From Pseudooceanicola marinus (GTDB taxonomy: Bacteria; Pseudomonadota; Alphaproteobacteria; Rhodobacterales; Rhodobacteraceae): a stretch of 64,000 nt of DNA. Of the stretch, positions 31,355 to 40,255 are shown piece by piece. Every line of letters begins with the position of its first letter. Within the stretch, counting starts at the first letter, position 1. The notes under the pieces were generated by a model. The model was not told the DNA's origin. It was given only the letters and a program-made list of their open reading frames with translations, and searched no databases. The stretch lies in assembly GCF_020177265.1 (NCBI RefSeq), contig NZ_JAIVMC010000001.1, positions 558,001-622,000 on the forward strand, in the 5' to 3' direction. The position numbers were made by a program, and so were the translations under genes.

Positions 31355-33529
31355 TCAGTCCTTGCGGCGCGGCTTGTCATTGGCCCCGACGAAGCCCTTG
31401 CCCTTCGGCTTGCCGCCCCCGGGCTTTCCGTCGGCCTTGCCGCCCGGCTTGCCCCAGACACGGCCTTCGGATTTCGGACCGGGCTTGCCACCGAACTTGG
31501 CGCCACCGGGTTTGCCACCCGGCTTGCCGCCGAACTTGGCACCGCCGGGCTTACCTGCGGGTTTGCCACCAAACTTCGCCCCGGGCTTGCCGCCCGGCTT
31601 GCCCTTGCCGAAGACCGCGCCCTCGGTCCGTTCGCGCAGCGCGTCGGACTTGGCACCATCCTTGTGGCGCGCTTTGCGGTCCCGCGGCGGGCCGGCGCGT
31701 TCGGAAGGATTGGAGAAGCTGGCCGACTTGCGCGGCGCCGCGTCACGATCCTCGCGCGGCTTGCGGGGCTTGTCGTCGAACCGGTCGCCCTTGGGCTTGT
31801 CGAAGCGGGGTTTGTCGCCACGCGGCTTGTCCCCCCGGGGCTTGTCGAAACGATCACCGCGCGGCTTGTCGCCGAACCGGTCACCCTTCGGCTTTCCGCT
31901 GAACTTGCCGCCACCCTCCGGGCGCGCGCCGCTGTTGCGCTGGCGCGGGGCGAAGGTCGGCACGCCCTCCACGGTGCGGACGCTGACGCCCTCTTCCAGG
32001 ACATTGTCGGCGCCGAGGCTGGACAGGAAGCCCTCGACCGCAGGCTCGGCCAGCTCGACGAAGGTCTCGCTGTCCTGCACACGGATGGCCCCGATCTGGG
32101 TCTTGTCCAGGCCCCCGGCACGGCACAGCAGCGGCAGCAGCCAGCGGGCCTCGGCGCGGTCGTTCTGGCCGACCGACAGGGCGAACCAGCGGCTGGGACC
32201 GAAGTCCTGCGCCGGGCGCTTTTCGGGCTTGGCATCGGGCGCGCGCAGCTCTTCCGGCGCGGCCTGACGTTCCTGGTAAAGACGCAGGTAGGCGGCGGCG
32301 ATGGCTTCCGGCCCGTGGCGTTCCAGCAGGCGCGCGGCAAAGGCGGCCTGTTCCTCGGTCGGGGCCTGCGCCCAGGCGGGATCGTCCATCAGGCGGGTCT
32401 CATCCGCCGCCTGGATATCCTCGGCCGAGGGCGCCTCGGTCCATTCGGCGGTGATCTTGGCCCACTTCAGCAGGCGCGTCGCCTTGCCGGTGGCCTTGGG
32501 CGGCACGATCAGGGCGGAAATACCCTTGCGCCCGGCCCGGCCCGTGCGGCCCGAACGGTGCAGCAGGCTTTCGGTGTTCGTCGGCAGGTCGGCGTGGATC
32601 ACCAGTTGCAGGTTCGGCAGGTCGATGCCGCGAGCGGCCACATCGGTGGCCACGCAGACGCGGGCGCGGCCGTCGCGCATGGCCTGCAGGGCATGGGTCC
32701 GCTCGCTCTGGCTCAGCTCGCCCGACAGGCTGACGGTCGCCAGGCCGCGGTTTGTCAGCCGCGCGGTCAGGTGATTGACGGCGGCGCGGGTGTTGGCAAA
32801 GACGATGGCGCCCTTGTCGTGGTGGAACCGCAGCAGGTTGAAAATGGCGGCCTCGCCGTCACCCTGGGCCACGCGGACCGCCTCATAGGCGATGTCGGCG
32901 TGCTGGGTGGCGCCGGTCAGGGTGCTGACCCGCTGCGCATCGGTCTGGAACTGCTCCGCCAGCTTGACGATCATCGGCGGCACGGTGGCCGAGAAGAGCA
33001 GCGTGCGGCGCCCCTCGGGCGCCTCGCCCAGGATGTATTCCAGGTCATCGCGGAAGCCGAGGTCGAGCATCTCGTCGGCCTCGTCCAGGACCACGGCGCG
33101 GATGTCGCCGAGATCCAGCGAGTTCCGCTCGATATGGTCACGCAGACGCCCCGGGGTGCCGACGACGATATGGGCGCCGCGTTCCAACGCGCGCCGTTCC
33201 TGGCGCATGTCCATGCCGCCCACGCAGGAGGCCACCACGGCGCCGGTCTTGGCGTAAAGCCACTCCAGTTCGGAGCGCACCTGGAAGGCCAGTTCGCGCG
33301 TCGGCGCGACGATCAGCGCCAGCGGCAGCGCGGCGGGGCCGAACCGTTCGGCCTCCCCCAGCAGGGTCGGTGCGATGGCCAGGCCGAACCCCACCGTCTT
33401 GCCCGAGCCGGTCTGAGCGGAGACGAGCAGGTCGGACGCCACCAGCTCGGGCGCGCTGACGGCCTCCTGCACGGGGGTCAGCTGGTCGTATCCGCGCTCG
33501 GCGAGCGCTTCGGACAGGGAAGAGATCAT
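31355..33529 (-). CDS. DEAD-box RNA helicase, DeaD/CsdA type with repetitive basic tail
   Basis: 724 residues. Motifs in order: LTPVQEAV, AQTGSGKT, PTRELAF, GTPGRLRDH, DEAD, SATVPP, ATDVAARGIDLP and HRSGRTGRAG. An RNA-recognition-like DbpA/CsdA domain follows at about 455-530 (RWFALSVGQNDRAEARWLLP; AEPAVEGFLSSL). From about residue 545 the tail is low-complexity: first repeats of GDRF/KPRGDKP type, later copies of a KPGGAKFGGKPGG unit. Such tails bind RNA non-specifically and may favour condensates. It acts in ribosome assembly at low temperature. Alone in its transcription unit. The repeats make this a likely site of copy-number variation. Confidence 0.93.
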   Translation of the reverse strand: MISSLSEALAERGYDQLTPVQEAVSAPELVASDLLVSAQTGSGKTVGFGLAIAPTLLGEAERFGPAALPLALIVAPTRELAFQVRSELEWLYAKTGAVVASCVGGMDMRQERRALERGAHIVVGTPGRLRDHIERNSLDLGDIRAVVLDEADEMLDLGFRDDLEYILGEAPEGRRTLLFSATVPPMIVKLAEQFQTDAQRVSTLTGATQHADIAYEAVRVAQGDGEAAIFNLLRFHHDKGAIVFANTRAAVNHLTARLTNRGLATVSLSGELSQSERTHALQAMRDGRARVCVATDVAARGIDLPNLQLVIHADLPTNTESLLHRSGRTGRAGRKGISALIVPPKATGKATRLLKWAKITAEWTEAPSAEDIQAADETRLMDDPAWAQAPTEEQAAFAARLLERHGPEAIAAAYLRLYQERQAAPEELRAPDAKPEKRPAQDFGPSRWFALSVGQNDRAEARWLLPLLCRAGGLDKTQIGAIRVQDSETFVELAEPAVEGFLSSLGADNVLEEGVSVRTVEGVPTFAPRQRNSGARPEGGGKFSGKPKGDRFGDKPRGDRFDKPRGDKPRGDKPRFDKPKGDRFDDKPRKPREDRDAAPRKSASFSNPSERAGPPRDRKARHKDGAKSDALRERTEGAVFGKGKPGGKPGAKFGGKPAGKPGGAKFGGKPGGKPGGAKFGGKPGPKSEGRVWGKPGGKADGKPGGGKPKGKGFVGANDKPRRKD
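31450..31610 (-). repeat. Coding low-complexity repeats in the helicase tail
   Basis: Near-identical units encoding KPGGAKFGGKPGG and variants follow one another, giving DNA repeats of about 24-39 bases. They are in frame with the helicase gene. Confidence 0.7.
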
Positions 33530-33761
33530 AGGGAGAGGTCCATGGGCAGAGCGACGGCACGAGGGCGTCGCGTAAAAGAGGCCTGTTGGGGCTGAAGCTC
33601 CGCCCTATAAGGCCCCGCGCGTAACAAGTATATGGGTAAAGCGCGGAAAATCGGCCTTTTCTGCCGCGACGCGGCGGGAAAAGGGTCCGATCCCGGTAAA
33701 ATGGCCCTTTCGGGCGCCCGGGGCGGGCGCCATCCCGCGCCCAGCCCCAGCCGACGCCCGG

Positions 33762-35045
33762 TCAGAAGCCGCTGACGCCCGGCAGCCAGGTCGACAGGAT
33801 CGGCACGAAGGTAATCAGCATCAACGCCCCGAAAAGCGCAACGAAGAAGGGCGGCATTTCCCGGATCAGCGCCGAGGGTTTCAGCTTCACCGTCGAGGAG
33901 ACGACGAAGATCAGGCTGCCCACGGGCGGCGTCGTCAGGCCAAGCGTCAGGTTCACGATGACGATGATGGCGAAATGGTTCGGGTCGATGCCAAGCGCCA
34001 GCGCGATCGGGGCCAGGATCGGCACCAGGATCATCACGCCGGGCAGCGGATCCATGAACAGGCCGAAGATCAGCAGCAGCACGTTGACGGCCAGCAGGAA
34101 GACGATCGGCGACAGGTCCCAGGCGATGATCGTCTCGGCCAGGAACTGCGGCACGCCCTCGATGATCAGCACCCAGGCGAAGGCGCGCGCGGCGCCTAGG
34201 ATCAGCAGCACGGCAGTGGCCGTCAGCGCCGCGCGCAGCACGATCTGCGGCAGGTCGCGCAGTTTCAGCGAGCGGTAGACGAACATGCCCACGACCAGGG
34301 CGTAGAAGACGGCGATCACCGAGGCTTCGGTCGGGGTGAAAATGCCGAAGCGGATGCCGCCGACGATCAGCACGATCAGCAGAAGCGCCGGGATGGCATA
34401 GACGAAGATGCGGAAGATCTCGGCCAGGCCGGGCATCGGCGCGCCGCTGACATAGCCGCGGCGGTGGCTGACATAACCGTTGGCCAGCAGCACCAGCAGC
34501 GTGATCAACACGCCCGGCAGCACACCCGCCATGAACAGCGACCCGACGGAGACCTCCTGATCCTGCATGGCGTAGATGATCATGGTGATCGACGGCGGGA
34601 TGATCGGCCCCACGACGGAGCTGGCGATGGTCAGCGCGCCCGCATAGCTGCGGTCATAGCCGCCCTTTTCCATCATGCGGATCATCATCGAGCCGGGGCC
34701 CGCCGCGTCGGCCAGGGCCGAGCCCGAGATGCCCGCGAACATGGCCGAACTGACCACGTTGGCGTGGCCCAGACCGCCCTTCAGGTGGCCGACCAGCGAT
34801 TGCGCGAGGCGCAGCAGCGCCATGGTCACGGCGCCGCCGGTCATGATCTCGGCCGCGAGGATGAAGAAGGGCACGGCCAGCAGCGGGAAGCTGTCGAGGC
34901 CCGAGAACATCTCCTTCACCACCACCAGGTTGGGATAGGAGGAACCGAAGCTGAGCGCGACGAAAACGGCGATGGACATGGCGAAGGCCACGGGCAGGCC
35001 GAGCGCCAGCAGGATGAACAGCGCGGGAAAGAGGATCTCAGCCAT
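33762..35045 (-). CDS. TRAP transporter large permease (DctM family)
   Basis: 427 residues from MAEILFPALFIL; the ATG overlaps the small-permease stop by eight bases. About 12 membrane segments. TRAP-M features include LAVPFFILAAEIMTGGAV, ANVVSSAMFAGISGSALADAA and PIIPPSITMIIY. It is the sodium-coupled permease that takes substrate from the binding protein encoded at 35618-36598. The substrate is unknown; the dehydrogenase genes in front suggest an organic acid. Confidence 0.93.
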   Translation of the reverse strand: MAEILFPALFILLALGLPVAFAMSIAVFVALSFGSSYPNLVVVKEMFSGLDSFPLLAVPFFILAAEIMTGGAVTMALLRLAQSLVGHLKGGLGHANVVSSAMFAGISGSALADAAGPGSMMIRMMEKGGYDRSYAGALTIASSVVGPIIPPSITMIIYAMQDQEVSVGSLFMAGVLPGVLITLLVLLANGYVSHRRGYVSGAPMPGLAEIFRIFVYAIPALLLIVLIVGGIRFGIFTPTEASVIAVFYALVVGMFVYRSLKLRDLPQIVLRAALTATAVLLILGAARAFAWVLIIEGVPQFLAETIIAWDLSPIVFLLAVNVLLLIFGLFMDPLPGVMILVPILAPIALALGIDPNHFAIIVIVNLTLGLTTPPVGSLIFVVSSTVKLKPSALIREMPPFFVALFGALMLITFVPILSTWLPGVSGF

Positions 35046-35565
35046 TGGCGCCCCCGGGAAGGGAGGCCTCGCCGGCCTCCTCGTCTTCAAGATGCTTGTA
35101 GGCGCCCGCCGTGATGAAGGGATGCGCGATCAGCAGCAGGTGCAGGATCATCAGGCCGAAGCCCACGGGCATGGCGGCGTAGATGTAGAGGAACGGCAGG
35201 CGCAGCGCCGGCGTCACCTGGTATTGCATCCGCTGGGCGTATTGCATCCCCACCCAGACCATGAAGCCGAAGAAGATCAGCAGGCCCAGCACCAGCAGGC
35301 CGCGCAGGATCTTCTGGCCCATCTGCGGCAGCGCATCCTGCAGGTTGGTAATCGCCACGTGGCCGCCGGTGCGCAGCACCAGCCCCGCCCCGCTGAAGGT
35401 CATCCAGATCATCAGGTAGCGCGCCGCCTCGTCCGCCCAGGGCAGCGAATGGCCCGTCAGGTAGCGCAGCGAGATGTTGGCGCCGACGATCACCGTCATC
35501 GCGGTCAGCATCAGGATCAGCGCCCAGCCGTTGAGGGCGACGAAGATATGTTCCAGCTTCTTCAC
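35038..35565 (-). CDS. TRAP transporter small permease (DctQ family)
   Basis: 175 residues with four membrane segments. The usual motif after helix one, SLPWADEAARYLMIWMTF, is present (E-E/A-R-Y-x-x-I-W). It forms the membrane complex with the large permease, with which it overlaps by eight bases. Confidence 0.92.
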   Translation of the reverse strand: MKKLEHIFVALNGWALILMLTAMTVIVGANISLRYLTGHSLPWADEAARYLMIWMTFSGAGLVLRTGGHVAITNLQDALPQMGQKILRGLLVLGLLIFFGFMVWVGMQYAQRMQYQVTPALRLPFLYIYAAMPVGFGLMILHLLLIAHPFITAGAYKHLEDEEAGEASLPGGANG

Positions 35566-35585
35566 AGGGGGCCTCGGGCAGAGAT

Positions 35586-35609
35586 GCCGGCGCCCCGGAG
35601 GGCGCCGGC
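35586..35609 (-). promoter_or_regulatory. Intercistronic GC hairpin between dctP-like and dctQ-like genes
   Basis: Perfect nine-base stem GCCGGCGCC/GGCGCCGGC, six-base loop, no T-tract. It mirrors the hairpin after tctC and probably stabilises the binding-protein part of the mRNA. Confidence 0.65.
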
Positions 35610-35617
35610 GATCAGGG

Positions 35618-36598
35618 TTACTCGTAGTTCACGATCGACTGGACCAGGTCCTCGCCGTAGGTTTCGTAATAGCCTTCGTAGGCGGCTTCGATGGAGGCCT
35701 GGAACGCGGCCTTTTCCTCGGCCGTCAGCTCGTTCACTTCCATGCCACGTTCCTTCAGCGTCTCGACGCCGGAGGTTTCGACCTCATCGACGAAGCCGCG
35801 CATCGCGGCGCCGGCTTCGACCGCCGCCTTGTCGAACGCGGCTTTCTGGTCATCATCCAGGCCTTCCCAGAAGGGACGCGACACCAGGATCATGGCAGGC
35901 GAATAGACGTGGCCCGACAGGGTCAGGTACTTCTGCACCTCGTTCAGCTTCACCGAGACGATCACCGACAGCGGGTTTTCCTGACCGTCGATCACGCCCT
36001 GCTGCAGCGAGGAGATCACCTCGGGCCAGGCCATCGGGGTCGGCGCCGCGCCCATGGCGTTGAAGGCCGCCAGGTGCACCGGGTTTTCCATCGTGCGGAT
36101 CTTCAGCCCGGCCACGTCCTCGGGGGTGTGGATCGGGTTGCGGTTGTTGGTGATGTGGCGGAAGCCCTGCTCGCCCCAGGCCAGGCCGTGCAGACCGACG
36201 TCGTCGAACTTGGCCAGGATCTCCTGGCCGATCGGGCCGTCCAGCACGCCGCGCGCGTGGTCGAAGCCGCTGAACAGGAAGGGAATGTCGAAGACACCGG
36301 TTTCCGGCACGAAGTTGGCCAGGGTGCCCGAGGACACGATGGTCGCCTCGATGGTGCCCAGTTGCAGGCCCTCGATCACTTCACGCTCGCCGCCCAGGCC
36401 GGAGGACGGGAAATGGGTGAAGGTGAAATCGTCGCCGGTCTCTTCCAGCACCACCTCTTCGAAGGTGGCAGCGGCGACGCCGTAATGGCTGTCTTCCGCC
36501 AGGGCGTAGCCGATCTTCACCTCGGTCTGGGCCGCAGCCGGCAGCGCGAAGGCAACAAGGGCGCTGGTGGCAAGCAGCCCGCGGGTCACGATGGTCAT
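35618..36598 (-). CDS. TRAP transporter substrate-binding protein (DctP family)
   Basis: 326 residues from the ATG behind GGGAGGA. Signal peptide of about 23 residues ending LPAAAQ. DctP features: the conserved Arg in GLKIRTMENPVH, which binds the ligand carboxylate, then MGAAPTPMAWPEV and QGVIDGQENPLSVI. It captures a carboxylate in the periplasm. It is the third gene of the run aldehyde dehydrogenase, hydroxyacid dehydrogenase, DctP, DctQ, DctM. Confidence 0.93.
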   Translation of the reverse strand: MTIVTRGLLATSALVAFALPAAAQTEVKIGYALAEDSHYGVAAATFEEVVLEETGDDFTFTHFPSSGLGGEREVIEGLQLGTIEATIVSSGTLANFVPETGVFDIPFLFSGFDHARGVLDGPIGQEILAKFDDVGLHGLAWGEQGFRHITNNRNPIHTPEDVAGLKIRTMENPVHLAAFNAMGAAPTPMAWPEVISSLQQGVIDGQENPLSVIVSVKLNEVQKYLTLSGHVYSPAMILVSRPFWEGLDDDQKAAFDKAAVEAGAAMRGFVDEVETSGVETLKERGMEVNELTAEEKAAFQASIEAAYEGYYETYGEDLVQSIVNYE

Positions 36599-36698
36599 TG
36601 GGTTTCCTCCCTTGGAACTCTGCTCTGCAGCGCCCGGAGGGGCGCCGCAGATCCGACGGGATACGTACCACACCGGACGGCGAGGAAAACCCCGCCGT

Positions 36699-37580
36699 TC
36701 AGGTTTTCGGCAACTTTCGAAAGAATTTTACAAGCTCCGGGACATAGGCTTGCGCATGACCCGCCTCCACGGTTGCAGAAAGTGCCGAGGAAATGCCGTC
36801 CGCGATGGTCTGCTGGGCGCCTGCGGCCTCGGACATGGCGCGGTAGTAGTCGATGTCCTTCTGCGCGTTGGCCACGGCGAAGGGCAGCGCGTCGCGGTTG
36901 CCTTCGGTGATGTAGGGCGCCAGCCGGTCCAGCGCGGCGGAGGCGCCGCCGCCGGTGGCCAGGACATTGACGAAGGCCTGCGGGTCGACGCCCGCATCCG
37001 CGGCCTGGGCCGCAGCCTCGGCCAGCAGGGTCATGAAGCCCACGGAGACGTAGTTGTGCAGCAGCTTCATCCGGTGGCCGTGACCGAGCGGGCCGACATG
37101 CTCCACCGCCTCGGTGAAGGACGCCAGCACGGGGCGGACCTGCTCCAGCACCTCGACCTCGCCGCCGACCAGCAGGTTCAGCGTGCCGGCATGGGCATGG
37201 GTGGCGGTGCGCGTCATCGGCGCGTCCAGGTAGTGGGCGCCGGCCTTGGCCACGATCTCGCCCATGCGCTGCGTCGACTCGGGCAGCGCGGTGGAGCAAT
37301 CGACGACCACGGCACCGGGTTTCAGCGCCTCGACCAGACCGTCCTTGCCGCTGACGATGGCCTCCACCTGGGGCGAGCCGGTCACGCAGAGGATGATGAC
37401 ATCCGACACCGCCGCCACCTCGGCCGGGGTGGCGCAGGGCGTGGCGCCCATCCCGGTGATCTCGTCTACCGGCTGATTGCCCGGGTGATCCAGGAAGCTC
37501 AGGGGGAAGCCGCCGCGCCCCAGGACGTTGCGGGCGATGCCATGGCCCATGAGGCCGACGCCGATGATACCGACATGCAT
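36699..37580 (-). CDS. NAD(P)-dependent beta-hydroxyacid dehydrogenase (3-hydroxyisobutyrate dehydrogenase family)
   Basis: 293 residues. The Rossmann motif is GVGLMGHGIA at the N-terminus. Family motifs follow: DCSTALPEST and, in the active-site block, a Lys at about residue 172 (GHGHRMKLLHNY). The substrate loop that usually reads DAPVSGG reads DAPMTRT here, so the acid it handles probably differs from hydroxyisobutyrate or tartronate semialdehyde. It lies between an aldehyde dehydrogenase and a TRAP transporter on the same strand, which suggests it oxidises or reduces a compound brought in by that transporter. Confidence 0.85.
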   Translation of the reverse strand: MHVGIIGVGLMGHGIARNVLGRGGFPLSFLDHPGNQPVDEITGMGATPCATPAEVAAVSDVIILCVTGSPQVEAIVSGKDGLVEALKPGAVVVDCSTALPESTQRMGEIVAKAGAHYLDAPMTRTATHAHAGTLNLLVGGEVEVLEQVRPVLASFTEAVEHVGPLGHGHRMKLLHNYVSVGFMTLLAEAAAQAADAGVDPQAFVNVLATGGGASAALDRLAPYITEGNRDALPFAVANAQKDIDYYRAMSEAAGAQQTIADGISSALSATVEAGHAQAYVPELVKFFRKLPKT

Positions 37581-37730
37581 GTGATTTCTCCTCGTTCTGG
37601 CGCGGGTTCCCGGGGCGTCCCGGGGCCGGCGCGATCGGGGGCGCGCCGCTTCGGCCCGCCCCCTGCTGTCTTGCGGCAGGGCGGTGCTCCTGCCCGGATC
37701 CCTGTGCGCGCAGCCGCGCCAGGGCGGCGA

Positions 37731-39218
37731 TCAGTCCGCGTTGATCCAGATCGCCTTGGTATCCAGGTACTCCTCCACGTGCTGCAGCCCGCCTTCGCGG
37801 CCATAGCCCGACATCTTCATGCCGCCGAAGGGCACGGCGGGGTCGATGGCGTGGTACATGTTCACCCAGACCGACCCGGCCTTCAGGCGGTGCGCCAGCT
37901 TGTGCGCGGTGCCCAGATGGGTCGAAAAGATCCCGGCGGCCAGGCCGTAGGGCGTGGCATTGGCGCGGTCCACCACCTCATCCAGCGTGTCGAAAGGCAT
38001 GGCGGAGATCACGGGGCCGAAGATTTCCTCCCGCGCGATGGTCATCTCGTCCGTCACGCCGCCGAAAACCGTCGGGTGGAAGAAGTGTCCGCCGGCGAAG
38101 TCGTCGCCCGCGACGCGGTTGCCGCCCGTCAGGATCTCGGCGCCCTCGTTCGGGCCGACCGACAGGTAGCCCTCGATCCGTTCCGCCTGGCGGGCGGAGA
38201 TGATCGGGCCGATGTCGGTGCCTTCCTGGATGCCGTGGCCGATGCGCAGGTTCGCGGCATAGTCGGCGACGCGGCGGGTGAACTCGTCATGGATCTCGCG
38301 CGCCACGAAGAGGCGCGAGCCCGCGATGCAGATCTGGCCCGAGTTGGCGAAGACGGCCATGGCGGCGACCGGCACGGCCTTCTCGATATCGGCATCGCGG
38401 CAGACGATCACGGGCGACTTGCCGCCCAGCTCCAGCGAGACGTGCTTCAGGTTGCCGGTGGCGGCACGGGCGATGGCCTGGCCGGTGGCGGTGGAGCCGG
38501 TGAAGACGATCTTGTCGACGCCCGGGTGTTCGGCCAGCGCCGCGCCCGCATCCGCGCCGTAGCCGGTGACGATGTTCAGCACGCCGTCCGGCAGGCCGCA
38601 CTCCTGCATGATCCGCGCGATCATCAGCACGGTCAGCGAGGCCTCCTCGGAGGGTTTCAGCACCACGGTACAGCCGGTGGCGATGGCCGGGGCGATCTTC
38701 CAGATGGAGCCGGCGATCGGCGCGTTCCAGGGGATGATCGCGCCGACGACCCCGATGGGTTCGCGCACGGTCTGGGAATAGATCTCTCCGGGGAAGGAGT
38801 TGCCGATGGTCTGGCCATGGATCGACACCGCCTGGCCCGCGTAGAAGCGCAGCATGCCCAGCACCCGGCGGCTGTTGCCCAGGGTCCGCTGGATCGGCAT
38901 GCCCATGTCGAGGGTATCCGACAGGCACAGGCTTTCCCACTCGGCCTCGAACTTCTCGGCGATCTTCAGCAGGAGATTCTGACGCTCGAAGGGGGTCCAC
39001 TTGGCCCAGGGGCCTTCGAAGGCGCGGCGCGCGGCGCCGACGGCCGCGTCGATATCAGCCTTGCTGCCCTTGGGCACGGTGGCCAGCAGGGTGCCATCGG
39101 CGGGGTTGCGGGCGTCGAAGGTCTCGCCCGTCTGCGCCTCGATCCATTTACCGTCAATGAACATCGGGCGGAAGCCGCCGTCGTAAAGCTCTGCTGCCGC
39201 AGTGGTCCAGTCTTTCAT
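37731..39218 (-). CDS. NAD(P)-dependent aldehyde dehydrogenase
   Basis: 495 residues from the ATG behind GGAAGGA. ALDH superfamily motifs: IIPWNAPI, GYGADAGAAL, FTGSTATGQ, the general-base Glu in LELGGKSP, the catalytic Cys in NSGQICIAGSRLFV, and GREGGLQHVEEYLDTKAIW at the end. It oxidises an aldehyde to the acid in the cytoplasm. First gene of the apparent operon with the hydroxyacid dehydrogenase and TRAP genes; a 150-base GC-rich gap lies before the next gene. Substrate unknown. Confidence 0.92.
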   Translation of the reverse strand: MKDWTTAAAELYDGGFRPMFIDGKWIEAQTGETFDARNPADGTLLATVPKGSKADIDAAVGAARRAFEGPWAKWTPFERQNLLLKIAEKFEAEWESLCLSDTLDMGMPIQRTLGNSRRVLGMLRFYAGQAVSIHGQTIGNSFPGEIYSQTVREPIGVVGAIIPWNAPIAGSIWKIAPAIATGCTVVLKPSEEASLTVLMIARIMQECGLPDGVLNIVTGYGADAGAALAEHPGVDKIVFTGSTATGQAIARAATGNLKHVSLELGGKSPVIVCRDADIEKAVPVAAMAVFANSGQICIAGSRLFVAREIHDEFTRRVADYAANLRIGHGIQEGTDIGPIISARQAERIEGYLSVGPNEGAEILTGGNRVAGDDFAGGHFFHPTVFGGVTDEMTIAREEIFGPVISAMPFDTLDEVVDRANATPYGLAAGIFSTHLGTAHKLAHRLKAGSVWVNMYHAIDPAVPFGGMKMSGYGREGGLQHVEEYLDTKAIWINAD

Positions 39219-39379
39219 CGTCTTTCCTTCCGTCTCGCGACGCGCCCGGCGTGCAGGCACCCCGCCGACGGACGCCGGACGGGGTCGTATGCACACGGGG
39301 CTTCTCCGCGTCATCTCTAAGCAGAGCGGCGACAGATTGACCAGAGCAAAGCGGGCCCCCGGCCCGACCGCCCTGCCCC

Positions 39380-40213
39380 TCAGCCGCGCGCGGCGCGCCA
39401 GGCGGCCAGGGCTTCGGGCTCGTCGGTCTGGAAGACGGTCACCCCCGCCTCCATCAGCGCGCCCCAGATGCCGTCGGGGTCGGTCAGCGCCGCCGCGTCG
39501 GTCAGCCCGCATTGCGCGACGGGCGTCAGCGTATTGACCCACAGGGTCAGACCTGCCGCCTCAAACGCGGCGCGGTTGTCGGTGATGGTGGACAGGGCGT
39601 CGAACTCGGTCTCGACGATGCGGGCGCCGGTGCGGGCCAGGCGGGCGATGTGCCGGGCCACCGTGTCGGCGGTGAAGCGGGTCATCGGCATGACCATCAC
39701 GCCGTATTGCGCCTCCAGCGCCGCCAAGCGTTCGGCGTCGGCATCGCTGTGCAGGGGGACCTTGATGTCGACGTAATCCTGCATGCCGGCGGCGGCGATG
39801 GCGGCGCCTGCGGCCTCCATGTTCTGCTCGGGCGATTTCACGTCCACGTCCAGGTAGATGCGTCCGTGCGCGGCCACCAGCGCCTCTTGCAGGGTCGGGA
39901 TCCGGTGCGCGGTCGGGCCGGCATCGCCCTGCCCGTCGCCTGCCCGAAGCGCCAGGGTGCTCAGCTCGGCCCAGCTCAGCGACTGGGCCGCCACCTCGTG
40001 GCCGGTCATCCGCGTCAGCGCCTCGTCATGCATCAGGAACAGCACGCCGTCGGCGCAGCATTGCACGTCGATCTCGACCACCTCATAGCCCGCCTCGGCG
40101 GCCCGAAGGATGGAAGCCACGCTGTTTTCCGGCGCCAAGTGCCAGGCGCCCCGATGGGCGATGATGGCCGGGCGAAGCGGCAGGTCGGACACGAAATCAC
40201 GGTAGGTTTTCAC
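39380..40213 (-). CDS. Glycerophosphodiester phosphodiesterase
   Basis: 277 residues without a clear signal peptide, so probably cytoplasmic like UgpQ. GDPD motifs: AHRGAWHLAPENS (catalytic His, Glu), VVEIDVQ (metal ligands) and MHDEALTRMTG (second catalytic His), then YLDVDVKSPEQ with a further metal-site pair. It splits glycerophosphodiesters to glycerol 3-phosphate and an alcohol. Last gene of the minus-strand ABC transporter run, which suggests the importer brings in glycerophosphodiesters or phospholipid head groups. Confidence 0.9.
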   Translation of the reverse strand: MKTYRDFVSDLPLRPAIIAHRGAWHLAPENSVASILRAAEAGYEVVEIDVQCCADGVLFLMHDEALTRMTGHEVAAQSLSWAELSTLALRAGDGQGDAGPTAHRIPTLQEALVAAHGRIYLDVDVKSPEQNMEAAGAAIAAAGMQDYVDIKVPLHSDADAERLAALEAQYGVMVMPMTRFTADTVARHIARLARTGARIVETEFDALSTITDNRAAFEAAGLTLWVNTLTPVAQCGLTDAAALTDPDGIWGALMEAGVTVFQTDEPEALAAWRAARG

Positions 40214-40255
40214 GGGCTTTTGCTTTCGATGGGAGTGATGGAGGCGGGCGGCAGC

